Source: Planctomycetaceae bacterium UBA2671 (GTDB taxonomy: Bacteria; Planctomycetota; Planctomycetia; Planctomycetales; Planctomycetaceae). From it: DNA of 64,000 nt. The DNA lies in the NCBI GenBank assembly GCA_002359185.1, contig DEML01000094.1:20881-84880 (forward strand), given 5' to 3'. Shown in pieces: positions 16,823 through 24,982 of the stretch (positions are counted from its first letter, which is position 1; every line of letters begins with the position of its first letter). The notes beneath the pieces were generated by a model. That model did no database searches and had not been told where the DNA came from. It saw only the letters and a list, made by a program, of their open reading frames with translations. The position numbers and the translations under genes are program-made.

Positions 16823-18160
16823 CTAATTACGGCGGATAGCGTCCATGGGGCTCATGCGGGCGGCCCAGATGGCGGGGTAGAGGCCGCTGATGACGCCGAG
16901 CAGGCAACTGAACAGCAGTGAGGAAATGAGTAACTGCGGGCTGGCGTAGAGTTCGAATTTGGCGGGGAAGGAGGCATTGACGAGAAGCGTGAGTCCCCAG
17001 CCGATGCCGCATCCAAGCAGGCCGCCGGCCAGGCCGAGCATAAAACTTTCCCAACCGATCAGTTTGACGAGATCGAGTCTGCTCCATCCGTTGGCACGCA
17101 GGATTCCGAATTCGCTCATCCGTTCCGAGACCGACATAAGCATGGTGTTGATCACGCTAACGACGGCGATCAAAATACCCAGACTGGTGAGCAGGCCGAG
17201 CGCGATATCGAGATCCTCGGCAAACTTTTCGAAGCGGCCTGCCCAGTCAGTTGCCAGACGAACTTCCATCGGGTCGTCAGCAACTTTGTTTTCAGTCAGT
17301 ATTCGTTGTGAAGACTCTTTAGGAATCGCCTCAGGCTGAGTCGCTGGTGGTGAAGTCGGTTGCTGTCCCTGTTTGAAGAATCGATCAATCGATTTGACCA
17401 GTTCGCTCAGTGGATTCAGGCCGGGGCTGCCCAATAACATTGAACCCTGCCAGGCGGAGGGACCTCGTCCTCGGAAATGATTCTGGATACGGTCGATCAA
17501 CTCGTCATCGGATACGTCGGCTGTCTTTTCGATGTAGAAGCTGGAGACGGTTTCCTCGTTGAAGCGAGTCATTTTGCGGAAGGTGTTGTCGTCGATAATG
17601 ATGGCGACATCGAGCAGGATGGAGCCTGTGTGATAGATACCGACGATTTTCAATTCGTTGCCATTGACTTCAACGGGGTCGCCAACCTTTTTGTTGTATT
17701 CCTCGGCGATCGGCAAACTCACAACGCATTTGAACGAGTTCAAATCTTCCTTATTCAAGTAACGCCCTTGGACAATATCATCTCGATAGATCCCCGTTTC
17801 GATTTGATTTCGACGGACAATATCCGACCCACACAACAGTCGCGGCGGCGAAACGACAACCTGACCATCAATCACATTTGCACGAGCCCAGCATTCCGGA
17901 CTGACCGCTCGGACTCCGGGAATCGATTCGAGTTCTTCCACCCACGATTTCGGCAACGCGGAAAAGAGTGGAATCGGGGCGCCCCGTTGCATGGCGACAA
18001 ATCCGGGGGCACGATCGAGCGTATTCCCGACGGCTTGATCAAGTCCTTCAGCTATCGAAAACAGGCCGACCATGCCCATAATGGCAACTGTCATCCCGAT
18101 GACGGCCAGACTGGTGCGTACCGGTTTGCTGAGAACGTTTTTGAGTGCGAACTGAAACAT
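16823..18160 (-). CDS. ABC transporter permease, MacB/FtsX type
   Basis: 445 residues. It has one transmembrane helix at residues 13-35 (SLAVIGMTVAIMGMVGLFS), a periplasmic domain of about 270 residues (MacB-PCD like) with a Pro/Gln/Thr-rich insert (QGQQPTSPPATQPE), and three helices near the C-terminus (LGLLTSLGILIAVVSVINTM onward), ending WAARMSPMDAIRR as is typical of the FtsX family. These permeases transmit ATPase motion to lipoproteins or efflux partners rather than forming a channel. No ATPase or adaptor gene adjoins it, so the partner must be elsewhere. Confidence 0.85.
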   Translation of the reverse strand: MFQFALKNVLSKPVRTSLAVIGMTVAIMGMVGLFSIAEGLDQAVGNTLDRAPGFVAMQRGAPIPLFSALPKSWVEELESIPGVRAVSPECWARANVIDGQVVVSPPRLLCGSDIVRRNQIETGIYRDDIVQGRYLNKEDLNSFKCVVSLPIAEEYNKKVGDPVEVNGNELKIVGIYHTGSILLDVAIIIDDNTFRKMTRFNEETVSSFYIEKTADVSDDELIDRIQNHFRGRGPSAWQGSMLLGSPGLNPLSELVKSIDRFFKQGQQPTSPPATQPEAIPKESSQRILTENKVADDPMEVRLATDWAGRFEKFAEDLDIALGLLTSLGILIAVVSVINTMLMSVSERMSEFGILRANGWSRLDLVKLIGWESFMLGLAGGLLGCGIGWGLTLLVNASFPAKFELYASPQLLISSLLFSCLLGVISGLYPAIWAARMSPMDAIRRN

Positions 18161-18197
18161 GGGAGTGTGATTTCACACGGCTCTGCCGTGAATTATG

Positions 18198-18420
18198 ATG
18201 AACCGCCAAGACGCCAAGTTGTAATAGAGCACAAGAGTTAATGGAGTGTGAATAAATATTGGAAGTAAACAAAACCAAGTCCCCTCTCCCTCAGGGAGAG
18301 GATTAGGGTGAGGGGAAATCGATGTGGATTATAAACCGGACGCTGAAGGGATCCCCTCATCCGGGCCTTAGGAATGATTACCGCTCACAAGGTGAAGGAC
18401 GAAGTTCTAACCTCTAACAA
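18198..18420. repeat. gap with a J-arm fragment and a family F repeat
   Basis: 18198-18218 carries the GAACCGCCAAGACGCCAAG arm also seen at 49981. From 18279 a family F unit follows: CCCCTCTCCCTCAGGGAGAG, then GGTGAGGGGAAATCGATG, and in its second half GATCCCCTCATCCGG. Related units are at 42549 and 60705. There is no gene between 18161 and 18499. Confidence 0.6.
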
Positions 18421-18436
18421 AGTAACCGTTCAGCAG

Positions 18437-18467
<31 letters not shown>

Positions 18468-18499
18468 TCCATTTTTTGTTTAACAGCAGATTATAGCAC

Positions 18500-19852
18500 T
18501 TACTTCTTAATTGCCCACAAGTGGCCGAAGGAGCGGAGGTACATCACGCCGTTGGAAACGACGGGTGAGGAAGACATGTCTTCTCCCAGATCATTCTCGG
18601 CGACGATTTCAAACTCTCTGCCGGCTTTGAAAACCGTGATGCGGCCATCGCGAGCAGTCAGGTAGATGTGTCCATCGACTAAGATTGGAGAAGCACGGTG
18701 TCTCTGAGGATGCGTTCTATGAAGTGGATAGACTTCTTCTCCGGAACGAGATTCAACGCAGAACACACTGCCATCCTGACGACAGATATAGGTGAGTCCG
18801 TCGTACACCAATGGCGATGGGACATCGGTTGTTTTCTCTGCTCGCCACAATTCAAATTTATCATTGTGAGTGACATTCCCTTTGGAATTTGCATCGACAC
18901 AGACAACAGGGCCATTTTTGGCGGTCGGGCACACAACGACTCCATCGCCATAGGAAGGAGAGGCAACAAAACGCAAATAACGGTTGTAATTCTCTTCTGG
19001 ATTCATATCCCCGACTCGCCAGATTTCCAAACCATCTTCGAGACGGTGAGCAGTCGTGTAATCGCCACCGTGGACGATCAGATATTTCTGATGATCGTCC
19101 TGATACAGGATCGGCGAGGCATAAGAATGTGTGTTTTCGTATGTGGCTTCGCTGGGACGGTCGACAGCATAATTGGCTTTGCCGGTTCTTTTATCGATGC
19201 GAATAATTTTCGCATAGCCGGTTTCTCCGGAACTCATGGAACCGTGGAGGATGGCCATGTAAAGATAATCGCCTTCGACAACCGGAGTGGAAGTCATGCC
19301 GAACTGGATGTCGAACTTGCCGTAGCGATCCTGAACGTTGAAACTCCAGATTTCGTTACCGTCAAAGTCGAAGCAAGCCAGATCGCCTGTCCCCATGAAG
19401 GACCAGACATGTTCGCCATCGGTCACAGGAGAAGGAGACGCGGCATTGCCTTCATCTCCGCGAGCCGTTTGACTGCTCTCTGCAATCTGACGGCTCCAGA
19501 GTTCCTTGCCACTCGTGTTAAAGCACATCAGCATTAAGGGCTGAGGTTGTTCCTTGGGAGCTTTGACCCCATCCTCGTTCACGACATACTCGACGACAGG
19601 TGAAGTGAGAAAAATGCGATCTCCCCATACGACCGGAGTCGCACCGGCTGGTCCCGGCAAGGCGACTTTCCAAGCGACGTTTTTGCTATCTTCTCCAGCG
19701 AATTCCGTTGGAATTCCTTTTTCGGTTGAGATCCCGTTTTGAGTTGGTCCACGCCAGCTGGGCCAGTTTTCGGCCTGAAGGGGGGAACTCATCATTAGAG
19801 TGAGACAAAACGTAAGTTTGCAAATGAAAGATGCATTTGTTCCGCAATGCAT
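18500..19852 (-). CDS. secreted PQQ-like beta-propeller protein
   Basis: 450 residues with an N-terminal signal (FICKLTFCLTLMMSSPLQA, cut before ENW). The mature start NWPSWRGPTQNGIS is a hallmark of planctomycete PQQ-repeat proteins. Repeats such as VAWKVALPGPAGATPVVWGD, GKELWSRQI and HVWSFMGTGDLACFDFDGNE show an eight-bladed BamB-like propeller. No dehydrogenase active-site Cys pair is evident, so an enzymatic quinoprotein is unlikely; many homologues are of unknown role in sugar or sulfatase loci. Monocistronic; ends 340 bases before the permease gene. Confidence 0.83.
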   Translation of the reverse strand: MHCGTNASFICKLTFCLTLMMSSPLQAENWPSWRGPTQNGISTEKGIPTEFAGEDSKNVAWKVALPGPAGATPVVWGDRIFLTSPVVEYVVNEDGVKAPKEQPQPLMLMCFNTSGKELWSRQIAESSQTARGDEGNAASPSPVTDGEHVWSFMGTGDLACFDFDGNEIWSFNVQDRYGKFDIQFGMTSTPVVEGDYLYMAILHGSMSSGETGYAKIIRIDKRTGKANYAVDRPSEATYENTHSYASPILYQDDHQKYLIVHGGDYTTAHRLEDGLEIWRVGDMNPEENYNRYLRFVASPSYGDGVVVCPTAKNGPVVCVDANSKGNVTHNDKFELWRAEKTTDVPSPLVYDGLTYICRQDGSVFCVESRSGEEVYPLHRTHPQRHRASPILVDGHIYLTARDGRITVFKAGREFEIVAENDLGEDMSSSPVVSNGVMYLRSFGHLWAIKK

Positions 19853-20152
19853 GCTGTTGTACTCCTCGGAGGGTGTTCAGGCTGGGACGAAACGCGACTC
19901 CCTCGTTCCGTCATATCAATATGCCACTATGACAGTTGGATAATAGATTATCAATTCCCGCGCGGAAATTCTGTGGAAGTCGTCATTGATTTATGAGTGA
20001 CTATTTGAAATAGGGAAATCAGATCTAATGCCGACTTGTCAGCTGGTTTGCTCGATGTGTAGAGTTTCTGAAGTCGAAGAAAATGATTCCATGCCGTTTA
20101 TTCAATCACCCCTCCCCCAATTCAGGGCGATTTTTCATCAGGAGATATTGAG
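19853..20152. other. divergent intergenic region, no element recognised
   Basis: It separates the leftward PQQ gene from the rightward phosphatase gene and must carry both promoters. I see a ribosome site (CAGGAGATATTG) for the phosphatase near its 3' edge and nothing else. Confidence 0.5.
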
Positions 20153-21610
20153 ATGCGCTTCCAATTCTTCCCATACTACATTCTGAGTTTTGCAATTCTT
20201 ATCTGTGCTGGTGAGCGACCTGCTCAAGCCGTTGAGATATTTCATGCTCAGGGAGAAATGGCAGGGGAAGTTACTGCGACTTCCGTGCTGCTTCAGTCTC
20301 GTTTGACTGAAATTCCAGGCCCTGTTCTGGATCCTTCCGGAGATATTACCGGGAAAGCGGGCCTGGCAAAGTTCGAGTGGAGTATCGATCAAAACTTTTC
20401 GGATAGTAAGCAGACCGATTGGCTGAAGGCTGAACCGGAATCTGATTTTATTGTTCGAGCGGAATTGACGAACCTGAAACCGGGGACTCAATATTATTAT
20501 CGGCTCCATTATGGAACTGATCAGGCAGATATGGAAACTGGACCAGTCTGCAGCTTTCGCACCTTGAATGATCCAGAGACAGCTGTCCCTCTGAAATTCT
20601 GTATGGGAAGTTGCATGAACTATCACTCGTTCATGAGTGGGAAATCGAATGGAGGTGGGCCAGTCACCGCGACCGAAGAGGATCGCAAACTCGGTTATCC
20701 CGTCTTTGAACAAATGTTGAAACTCGAACCTGAATTTTTCATCGGCACAGGCGACATCGTTTATTACGACCATCCCGGAAACAATCCCGCGAAGACATTG
20801 CCGGAGTTGCGTCAGAAATGGCATGAGCAGTTTCGGTTTCCCCGGTTGATCAAGTTCTTTTCACAAACCCCGGCATACTGGTCGAAGGACGATCATGATT
20901 TCCGATATAATGATGCCGATTTGAAATCGAATCGAGAACCATCTGTAGAAGTTGGAATCGATCTGTTTCGCGAACAGATGCCAATTCATCCGGCTGGTGA
21001 AAAGGACAAGCCAACGTATCGAACGCATCGCGTCAATAAGCACCTGCAACTCTGGTTTGTAGAGGGGCGTGACTATCGTTCGCCGAATAAAGCCGAGGAT
21101 GGACCAGAGAAAACAATCTGGGGAGCCGAGCAGAAAGCATGGCTCCAGAAGACGCTTCTCGAAAGCGATGCCACCTGGAAAATCCTGATTTCCCCAACAC
21201 CAATGGTCGGCCCCGACAGTGCCCGCAAAACTGATAATCACACGAATCTGGGTGGTTTCCGAGCCGAGGCAGAGGAGTTTTTCAACTGGCTCAATGAGCA
21301 TCAAATCAATCTGATCAACTTCTGCGGTGACCGCCACTGGCAGTATCACAGCATTCATCCGCAGGGAGTCGAAGAGTTTTCCTGTGGAGCCCTCAATGAT
21401 GAAAACTCAATCATGGGAAGCTTCCCCGGCCAGAAAAACAGCACTGATCCGGAAGGATTGATTAAGCAGCCTTATCACTACAAAAAACCGACAGGCGGAT
21501 TTCTGTTTGTGCAAGTCGAACCGGAAACCAAGAAGAGTCCACCTAAGTTGATTATCGAGTCGATTGATGATGAGGGAACGGTTTTGAATCGCGTTGTGAA
21601 AGAAAAGTAG
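20153..21610 (+). CDS. PhoD-like secreted phosphatase/phosphodiesterase
   Basis: 485 residues from ATG 20153 with AGGAGA upstream. Signal peptide at residues 1-26 (YYILSFAILICAGERPAQA). An N-terminal fibronectin-like domain (residues 30-130) precedes the metallophosphatase: FCMGSCMNYHS, GTGDIVYYDHP, WSKDDHDFRYNDAD, IDLFREQMP, LWFVEGRDYRSPN, GAEQKAWLQKTLLESDATWK and FCGDRHWQYH. This is the PhoD order, including the Cys metal ligand found in Fe/Ca PhoD enzymes. It releases phosphate from phosphomonoesters or diesters in the periplasm. No Pho box was identified. Confidence 0.85.
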   Translation: MRFQFFPYYILSFAILICAGERPAQAVEIFHAQGEMAGEVTATSVLLQSRLTEIPGPVLDPSGDITGKAGLAKFEWSIDQNFSDSKQTDWLKAEPESDFIVRAELTNLKPGTQYYYRLHYGTDQADMETGPVCSFRTLNDPETAVPLKFCMGSCMNYHSFMSGKSNGGGPVTATEEDRKLGYPVFEQMLKLEPEFFIGTGDIVYYDHPGNNPAKTLPELRQKWHEQFRFPRLIKFFSQTPAYWSKDDHDFRYNDADLKSNREPSVEVGIDLFREQMPIHPAGEKDKPTYRTHRVNKHLQLWFVEGRDYRSPNKAEDGPEKTIWGAEQKAWLQKTLLESDATWKILISPTPMVGPDSARKTDNHTNLGGFRAEAEEFFNWLNEHQINLINFCGDRHWQYHSIHPQGVEEFSCGALNDENSIMGSFPGQKNSTDPEGLIKQPYHYKKPTGGFLFVQVEPETKKSPPKLIIESIDDEGTVLNRVVKEK

Positions 21611-21612
21611 AA

Positions 21613-21669
21613 GTAGGGTCCGCTGTGCGGACCAATTGTGCGTATTATGGTCCGCACAGCGGACCCTAC
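21613..21669. repeat. 57-bp hairpin (family G) between convergent genes
   Basis: Perfect arms GTAGGGTCCGCTGTGCGGACC and complement around a 15-base loop. It begins 2 bases after the phosphatase stop and reaches into the stop codon of the leftward gene at 21666, so it may serve as a shared bidirectional terminator. Confidence 0.75.
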
Positions 21670-22166
21670 AGTTTTAGTAATTTTATGACCAAAAGATAAG
21701 TCCCGAATAATGCGGCCAACACAATCCACCACTTCGGGCCAAAAACAACCGTCGCATTGAAGATGATAAACCCCAAACTGGCATGCATTATCCTGACATA
21801 CCAGCGGGGAAGTTTGTCGATACCCTTCTGGCAGGTCCAAAGCAAATCCAGCGGCCACCATAGAGCAATGAGGTAATTGATCCAGACGCCACCTCCCCAA
21901 TGCCAGCCGGTAATCCGTGCGGTTTGTTGAGCGGTATGTTCATAGGCGGCTGCATGGCTCCAGTGATGCACGAACTGGAACGCGGCTGCGATGTGAATCA
22001 GATAAATGAACGCTGCTGCGATCCACACATTTCGCATGATACGGTTCGTTCGATCAGAGCGTATTTTTGGCCAGGGCCAGATTTGCAAATCGTACAGAAG
22101 TCGTAAAACGTACGCAAAAACGACCAGACGAGCGGTCCAGCGGACGATGAATTCAGAAGTCTCCAC
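21666..22166 (-). CDS. hypothetical integral membrane protein, 4 helices
   Basis: 166 residues. Hydrophobic segments lie near residues 10-25, 48-66, 95-112 and 130-160. Histidines cluster in the second helix and the loop after it (IHIAAAFQFVHHWSHAAAYEH), with conserved-looking Trp (GWHWGGGVW). The pattern recalls small planctomycete membrane proteins of unknown function; haem or metal binding by the His cluster is only a possibility. The stop overlaps the family G hairpin. Confidence 0.6.
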   Translation of the reverse strand: METSEFIVRWTARLVVFAYVLRLLYDLQIWPWPKIRSDRTNRIMRNVWIAAAFIYLIHIAAAFQFVHHWSHAAAYEHTAQQTARITGWHWGGGVWINYLIALWWPLDLLWTCQKGIDKLPRWYVRIMHASLGFIIFNATVVFGPKWWIVLAALFGTYLLVIKLLKL

Positions 22167-22491
22167 TAACGTTTTCCTTGTCAGGCGGACAAATTGAGGC
22201 CATCAAATATGGTGAACACCGACTGCCCTTTCAGGGCTTAGATTTGGGCCTCAAATATCTGAAACGCACTCCGTTGTCGTGCTTTATAACATCATCAAAC
22301 CAAATTATAAGTATGGAAGACACACTACTTATCCTCACTCTCTTCACAAAGCTGGAGTGAAGCGAGTCGTTTAGCCGATCTCTATTTTGCCCCATTTGAC
22401 GGAATTTTGATCCCTGCCTATCCTACGCGATCGAAACCAATCAGAATAGCATTCACAGAGACGGCTGATTAACAGCACGGAGTAGATACCA
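22167..22491. other. promoter region before gyrA, no element recognised
   Basis: It lies between divergent genes. No repeat-family copy is seen. Short open frames here (for example 22178-22360) have no recognisable protein character. Confidence 0.5.
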
Positions 22492-24858
22492 TTGGCTGGT
22501 AAGAAATCGAAGAAATCGAACGGTGAAGCGGCTCTCATTCCCGATGAGACGGATCGCATCCAGTACGTCTCGCTTACAGACGAAACTCGCAGACGATATC
22601 TGAATTACGCGTTTTCGGTTATCCAGTCGCGAGCATTGCCGGATGTGAGGGATGGCCTCAAGCCGGTGCAGCGTCGTATTATGTTCGTCATGTATGACAA
22701 CTTAGGGCTGACCAGTAACGTTAAAGCCCGTAAGTGTGCGAAAATTGCGGGTGATACGATGGGTAACTATCACCCACACGGCGACATGGCTATTTATGAT
22801 GCCCTGGTCAGGATGGCTCAGGATTTCACGTTGCGGGAACCGCTGGTCGATGGTCAGGGGAATTTCGGGTCCATCATCGGCTTGCCAGCGGCTTCGTCCC
22901 GATATACCGAAGCTCGGTTGACTCCAATAGCATCTGAATTGATGTCGGAATTGAAATTCAACACAGTCGATATGCGGGACACTTATGATGGAGAAAGAAA
23001 AGAGCCCGTCGTACTCCCTTCCCGGTTTCCGAATCTGTTGGTCAACGGCACGCAGGGAATTGCGGTCGGGATGGCGACGAATATCCCACCGCATAATCTG
23101 GGCGAGGTCGTTAAGGCTTGCCTGCATTTGATCGACAATCCTGAGGCGACTGTTGCTCAATTGATGAAGTACGTTAAAGGGCCAGACTTTCCGCTCGGTG
23201 GCCGCATTGTGACCGACCGTCGGGATCTGCGAACCGTTTATGAAACCGGGCGGGGCTCGATCAAAGTTCGAGCTGAGTGGGAGCCGGACAAGCTGCAGAC
23301 GGGACGAGTTAAAAATAATATCGTCATTACCTCAATTCCCTACGGCGTCGAAACAGGGCCCTTGATGGTCGACCTGGGGACGGTCGCCGAGACGAAAAAG
23401 TTACCGCAATTGCTCTCTGCGATCGATGAGAGCAGCGAAGAACTCGGCATGCGCATCGTGCTCGAACTCAAGAGTGCCGATGATGCCGAAACCGTGATGG
23501 CGTATCTGTATAAGCACACCTCGCTGGAGCTGAACTTCAACTTCAATGCGACCTGTCTGGTTCCCGATGAACACGACAATCTCAAACCGGCTCAGGTCAA
23601 TCTGCAGGAATTGCTCAGCCACTTTCTGAAGTTCCGCCTGAAGACGATCACTCGCCGTCTCGAATACCTGCTGGCTCAACTGCTCAAGAGAATTCACATT
23701 CTCGAAGGCTTCGAGATTATTTTCAATGGGCTCGATAAAGCTTTGAAAATCATTCGCAGCAGTCAGGGCAAAGCCGATGCCGCGAAGCGATTGATGGAAG
23801 TCTTTCCGATTGATGAAATCCAGGTCGATGCGATCCTCGATATGGCTCTGTACCGAATTTCCGAACTGGAAATTGATCGGATCATGCAGGAACTGGAAGA
23901 AAAACGGGCAGAAGCAAAACGCATCCAGGCTCTGCTCGCCTCCGAGAAAAAGCTGTGGGGCATCGTCAGCGATGAACTCCGCGAACTGGGCGACAAATAC
24001 GGCAACAAACGTCGCACGGCCATCGGCTCTTCGGAAGAAATTTCCGAGTTCGATCCTCAAGCCTACATCGTTAAAGAGAACACGAATGTCGTCATCACAA
24101 AAGATGGCTGGATCAAGCGTGTTGGACGAATTCAAAGCATTGAGAAGATGCGAATTCGCGAGGGGGATGAAGTCCTGAATGTGCTGCCGGCCAGTACGCT
24201 CGATGCGATTGTCTTCTTCTCGGATGATGGAGCCGCCTATACATTGCCGGTCGATCAGATCCCAGCTTCGACCGGATACGGCGAACCGCTCGGCAAGTAT
24301 GTGAAAATGAGTGATGGAGCGAAGATCATTGCCGGTATGACGACCGATCCTCGCTTCACGCCGGCTGACAATCCGCCCGACGGAGATTCGCCGGAACCGT
24401 ATCTGCTGATCGCGACTGCAGCCGGTCAGGTAATGTCAATTTCCTTTTCCTCATTCCGGCAGGCCTCGACGAAACTTGGCCGAAAATATTGTCGACTGGC
24501 AAAAGAGGATCGCGTTGTGTTTGTCGATTTGATCACCGATCAGCAGACAATGTTCCTCGCAACATCAGGGGCACGAGTGATTCACTTTGAGTTGAGCGAA
24601 GTCCCGCTCTTGGCAGGACCTGGCCGAGGAGTGCGGGGTATCAAACTGGAAAAAGACGACGAAGTTATTGGAGCAATCCTGCTGGCTCGTCCGGGAGATA
24701 CATTGCACGTGATTAACGATAACGGCAATAAACTCGCCTTCGGCCAAGCAAAGTATGGCGTAACTTCACGAGCCGGTAAGGGAGTGAAAACGAGTCAGCG
24801 GACTGGCTTCAAAGAGATTGTCAGGCCGGAGATTCAACTGGTGGACTGGTCGGAATAA
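22492..24858 (+). CDS. gyrA: DNA gyrase/topoisomerase IV subunit A
   Basis: 788 residues from TTG 22492 with GGAG upstream; no ATG precedes the conserved part. It is the breakage-reunion subunit of a type IIA topoisomerase. Winged-helix region: RALPDVRDGLKPVQRRIM. Catalytic Tyr138 lies in SSRYTEARL. The quinolone-pocket region YHPHGDMAIYD is at 93-103, with Met99 where E. coli GyrA has Ser83. The C-terminal propeller is present, but the canonical GyrA box (QRRGG-type motif) is not seen between KDGWIKRVGRIQ and VLNVLPAS; this is more ParC-like, so decatenation rather than supercoiling may be its main job. The gene precedes its gyrB partner, the reverse of the usual order. Confidence 0.93.
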   Translation: MAGKKSKKSNGEAALIPDETDRIQYVSLTDETRRRYLNYAFSVIQSRALPDVRDGLKPVQRRIMFVMYDNLGLTSNVKARKCAKIAGDTMGNYHPHGDMAIYDALVRMAQDFTLREPLVDGQGNFGSIIGLPAASSRYTEARLTPIASELMSELKFNTVDMRDTYDGERKEPVVLPSRFPNLLVNGTQGIAVGMATNIPPHNLGEVVKACLHLIDNPEATVAQLMKYVKGPDFPLGGRIVTDRRDLRTVYETGRGSIKVRAEWEPDKLQTGRVKNNIVITSIPYGVETGPLMVDLGTVAETKKLPQLLSAIDESSEELGMRIVLELKSADDAETVMAYLYKHTSLELNFNFNATCLVPDEHDNLKPAQVNLQELLSHFLKFRLKTITRRLEYLLAQLLKRIHILEGFEIIFNGLDKALKIIRSSQGKADAAKRLMEVFPIDEIQVDAILDMALYRISELEIDRIMQELEEKRAEAKRIQALLASEKKLWGIVSDELRELGDKYGNKRRTAIGSSEEISEFDPQAYIVKENTNVVITKDGWIKRVGRIQSIEKMRIREGDEVLNVLPASTLDAIVFFSDDGAAYTLPVDQIPASTGYGEPLGKYVKMSDGAKIIAGMTTDPRFTPADNPPDGDSPEPYLLIATAAGQVMSISFSSFRQASTKLGRKYCRLAKEDRVVFVDLITDQQTMFLATSGARVIHFELSEVPLLAGPGRGVRGIKLEKDDEVIGAILLARPGDTLHVINDNGNKLAFGQAKYGVTSRAGKGVKTSQRTGFKEIVRPEIQLVDWSE

Positions 24859-24887
24859 GAGTGGCCAGAGGCCAGTGTGGAGAAAAG

Positions 24888-24958
24888 TAGGTTGGGTTAG
24901 CGGAGCGTAACCCAACAATAGATGTGAATCGATTTCGTCAGGCAGTGCCTGACCTACA
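24888..24958. repeat. short hairpin plus family A half copy in the gyrA-gyrB gap
   Basis: GTTGGGTTA and TAACCCAAC (24891-24899, 24908-24916) form a 9-bp stem. 24933-24958 is one arm of family A (TTTCGTCAGGCAGTGCCTGA, then CCTACA). Both lie in the 124 bases between the two topoisomerase genes, which are still close enough for one transcript. Confidence 0.65.
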
Positions 24959-24982
24959 GATTAATAAGCAAAACAGGTACCT

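Noticed and set aside
23401..24135. 244-codon - strand frame inside gyrA
   Set aside because: It is the antisense shadow of a strongly conserved topoisomerase coding region.
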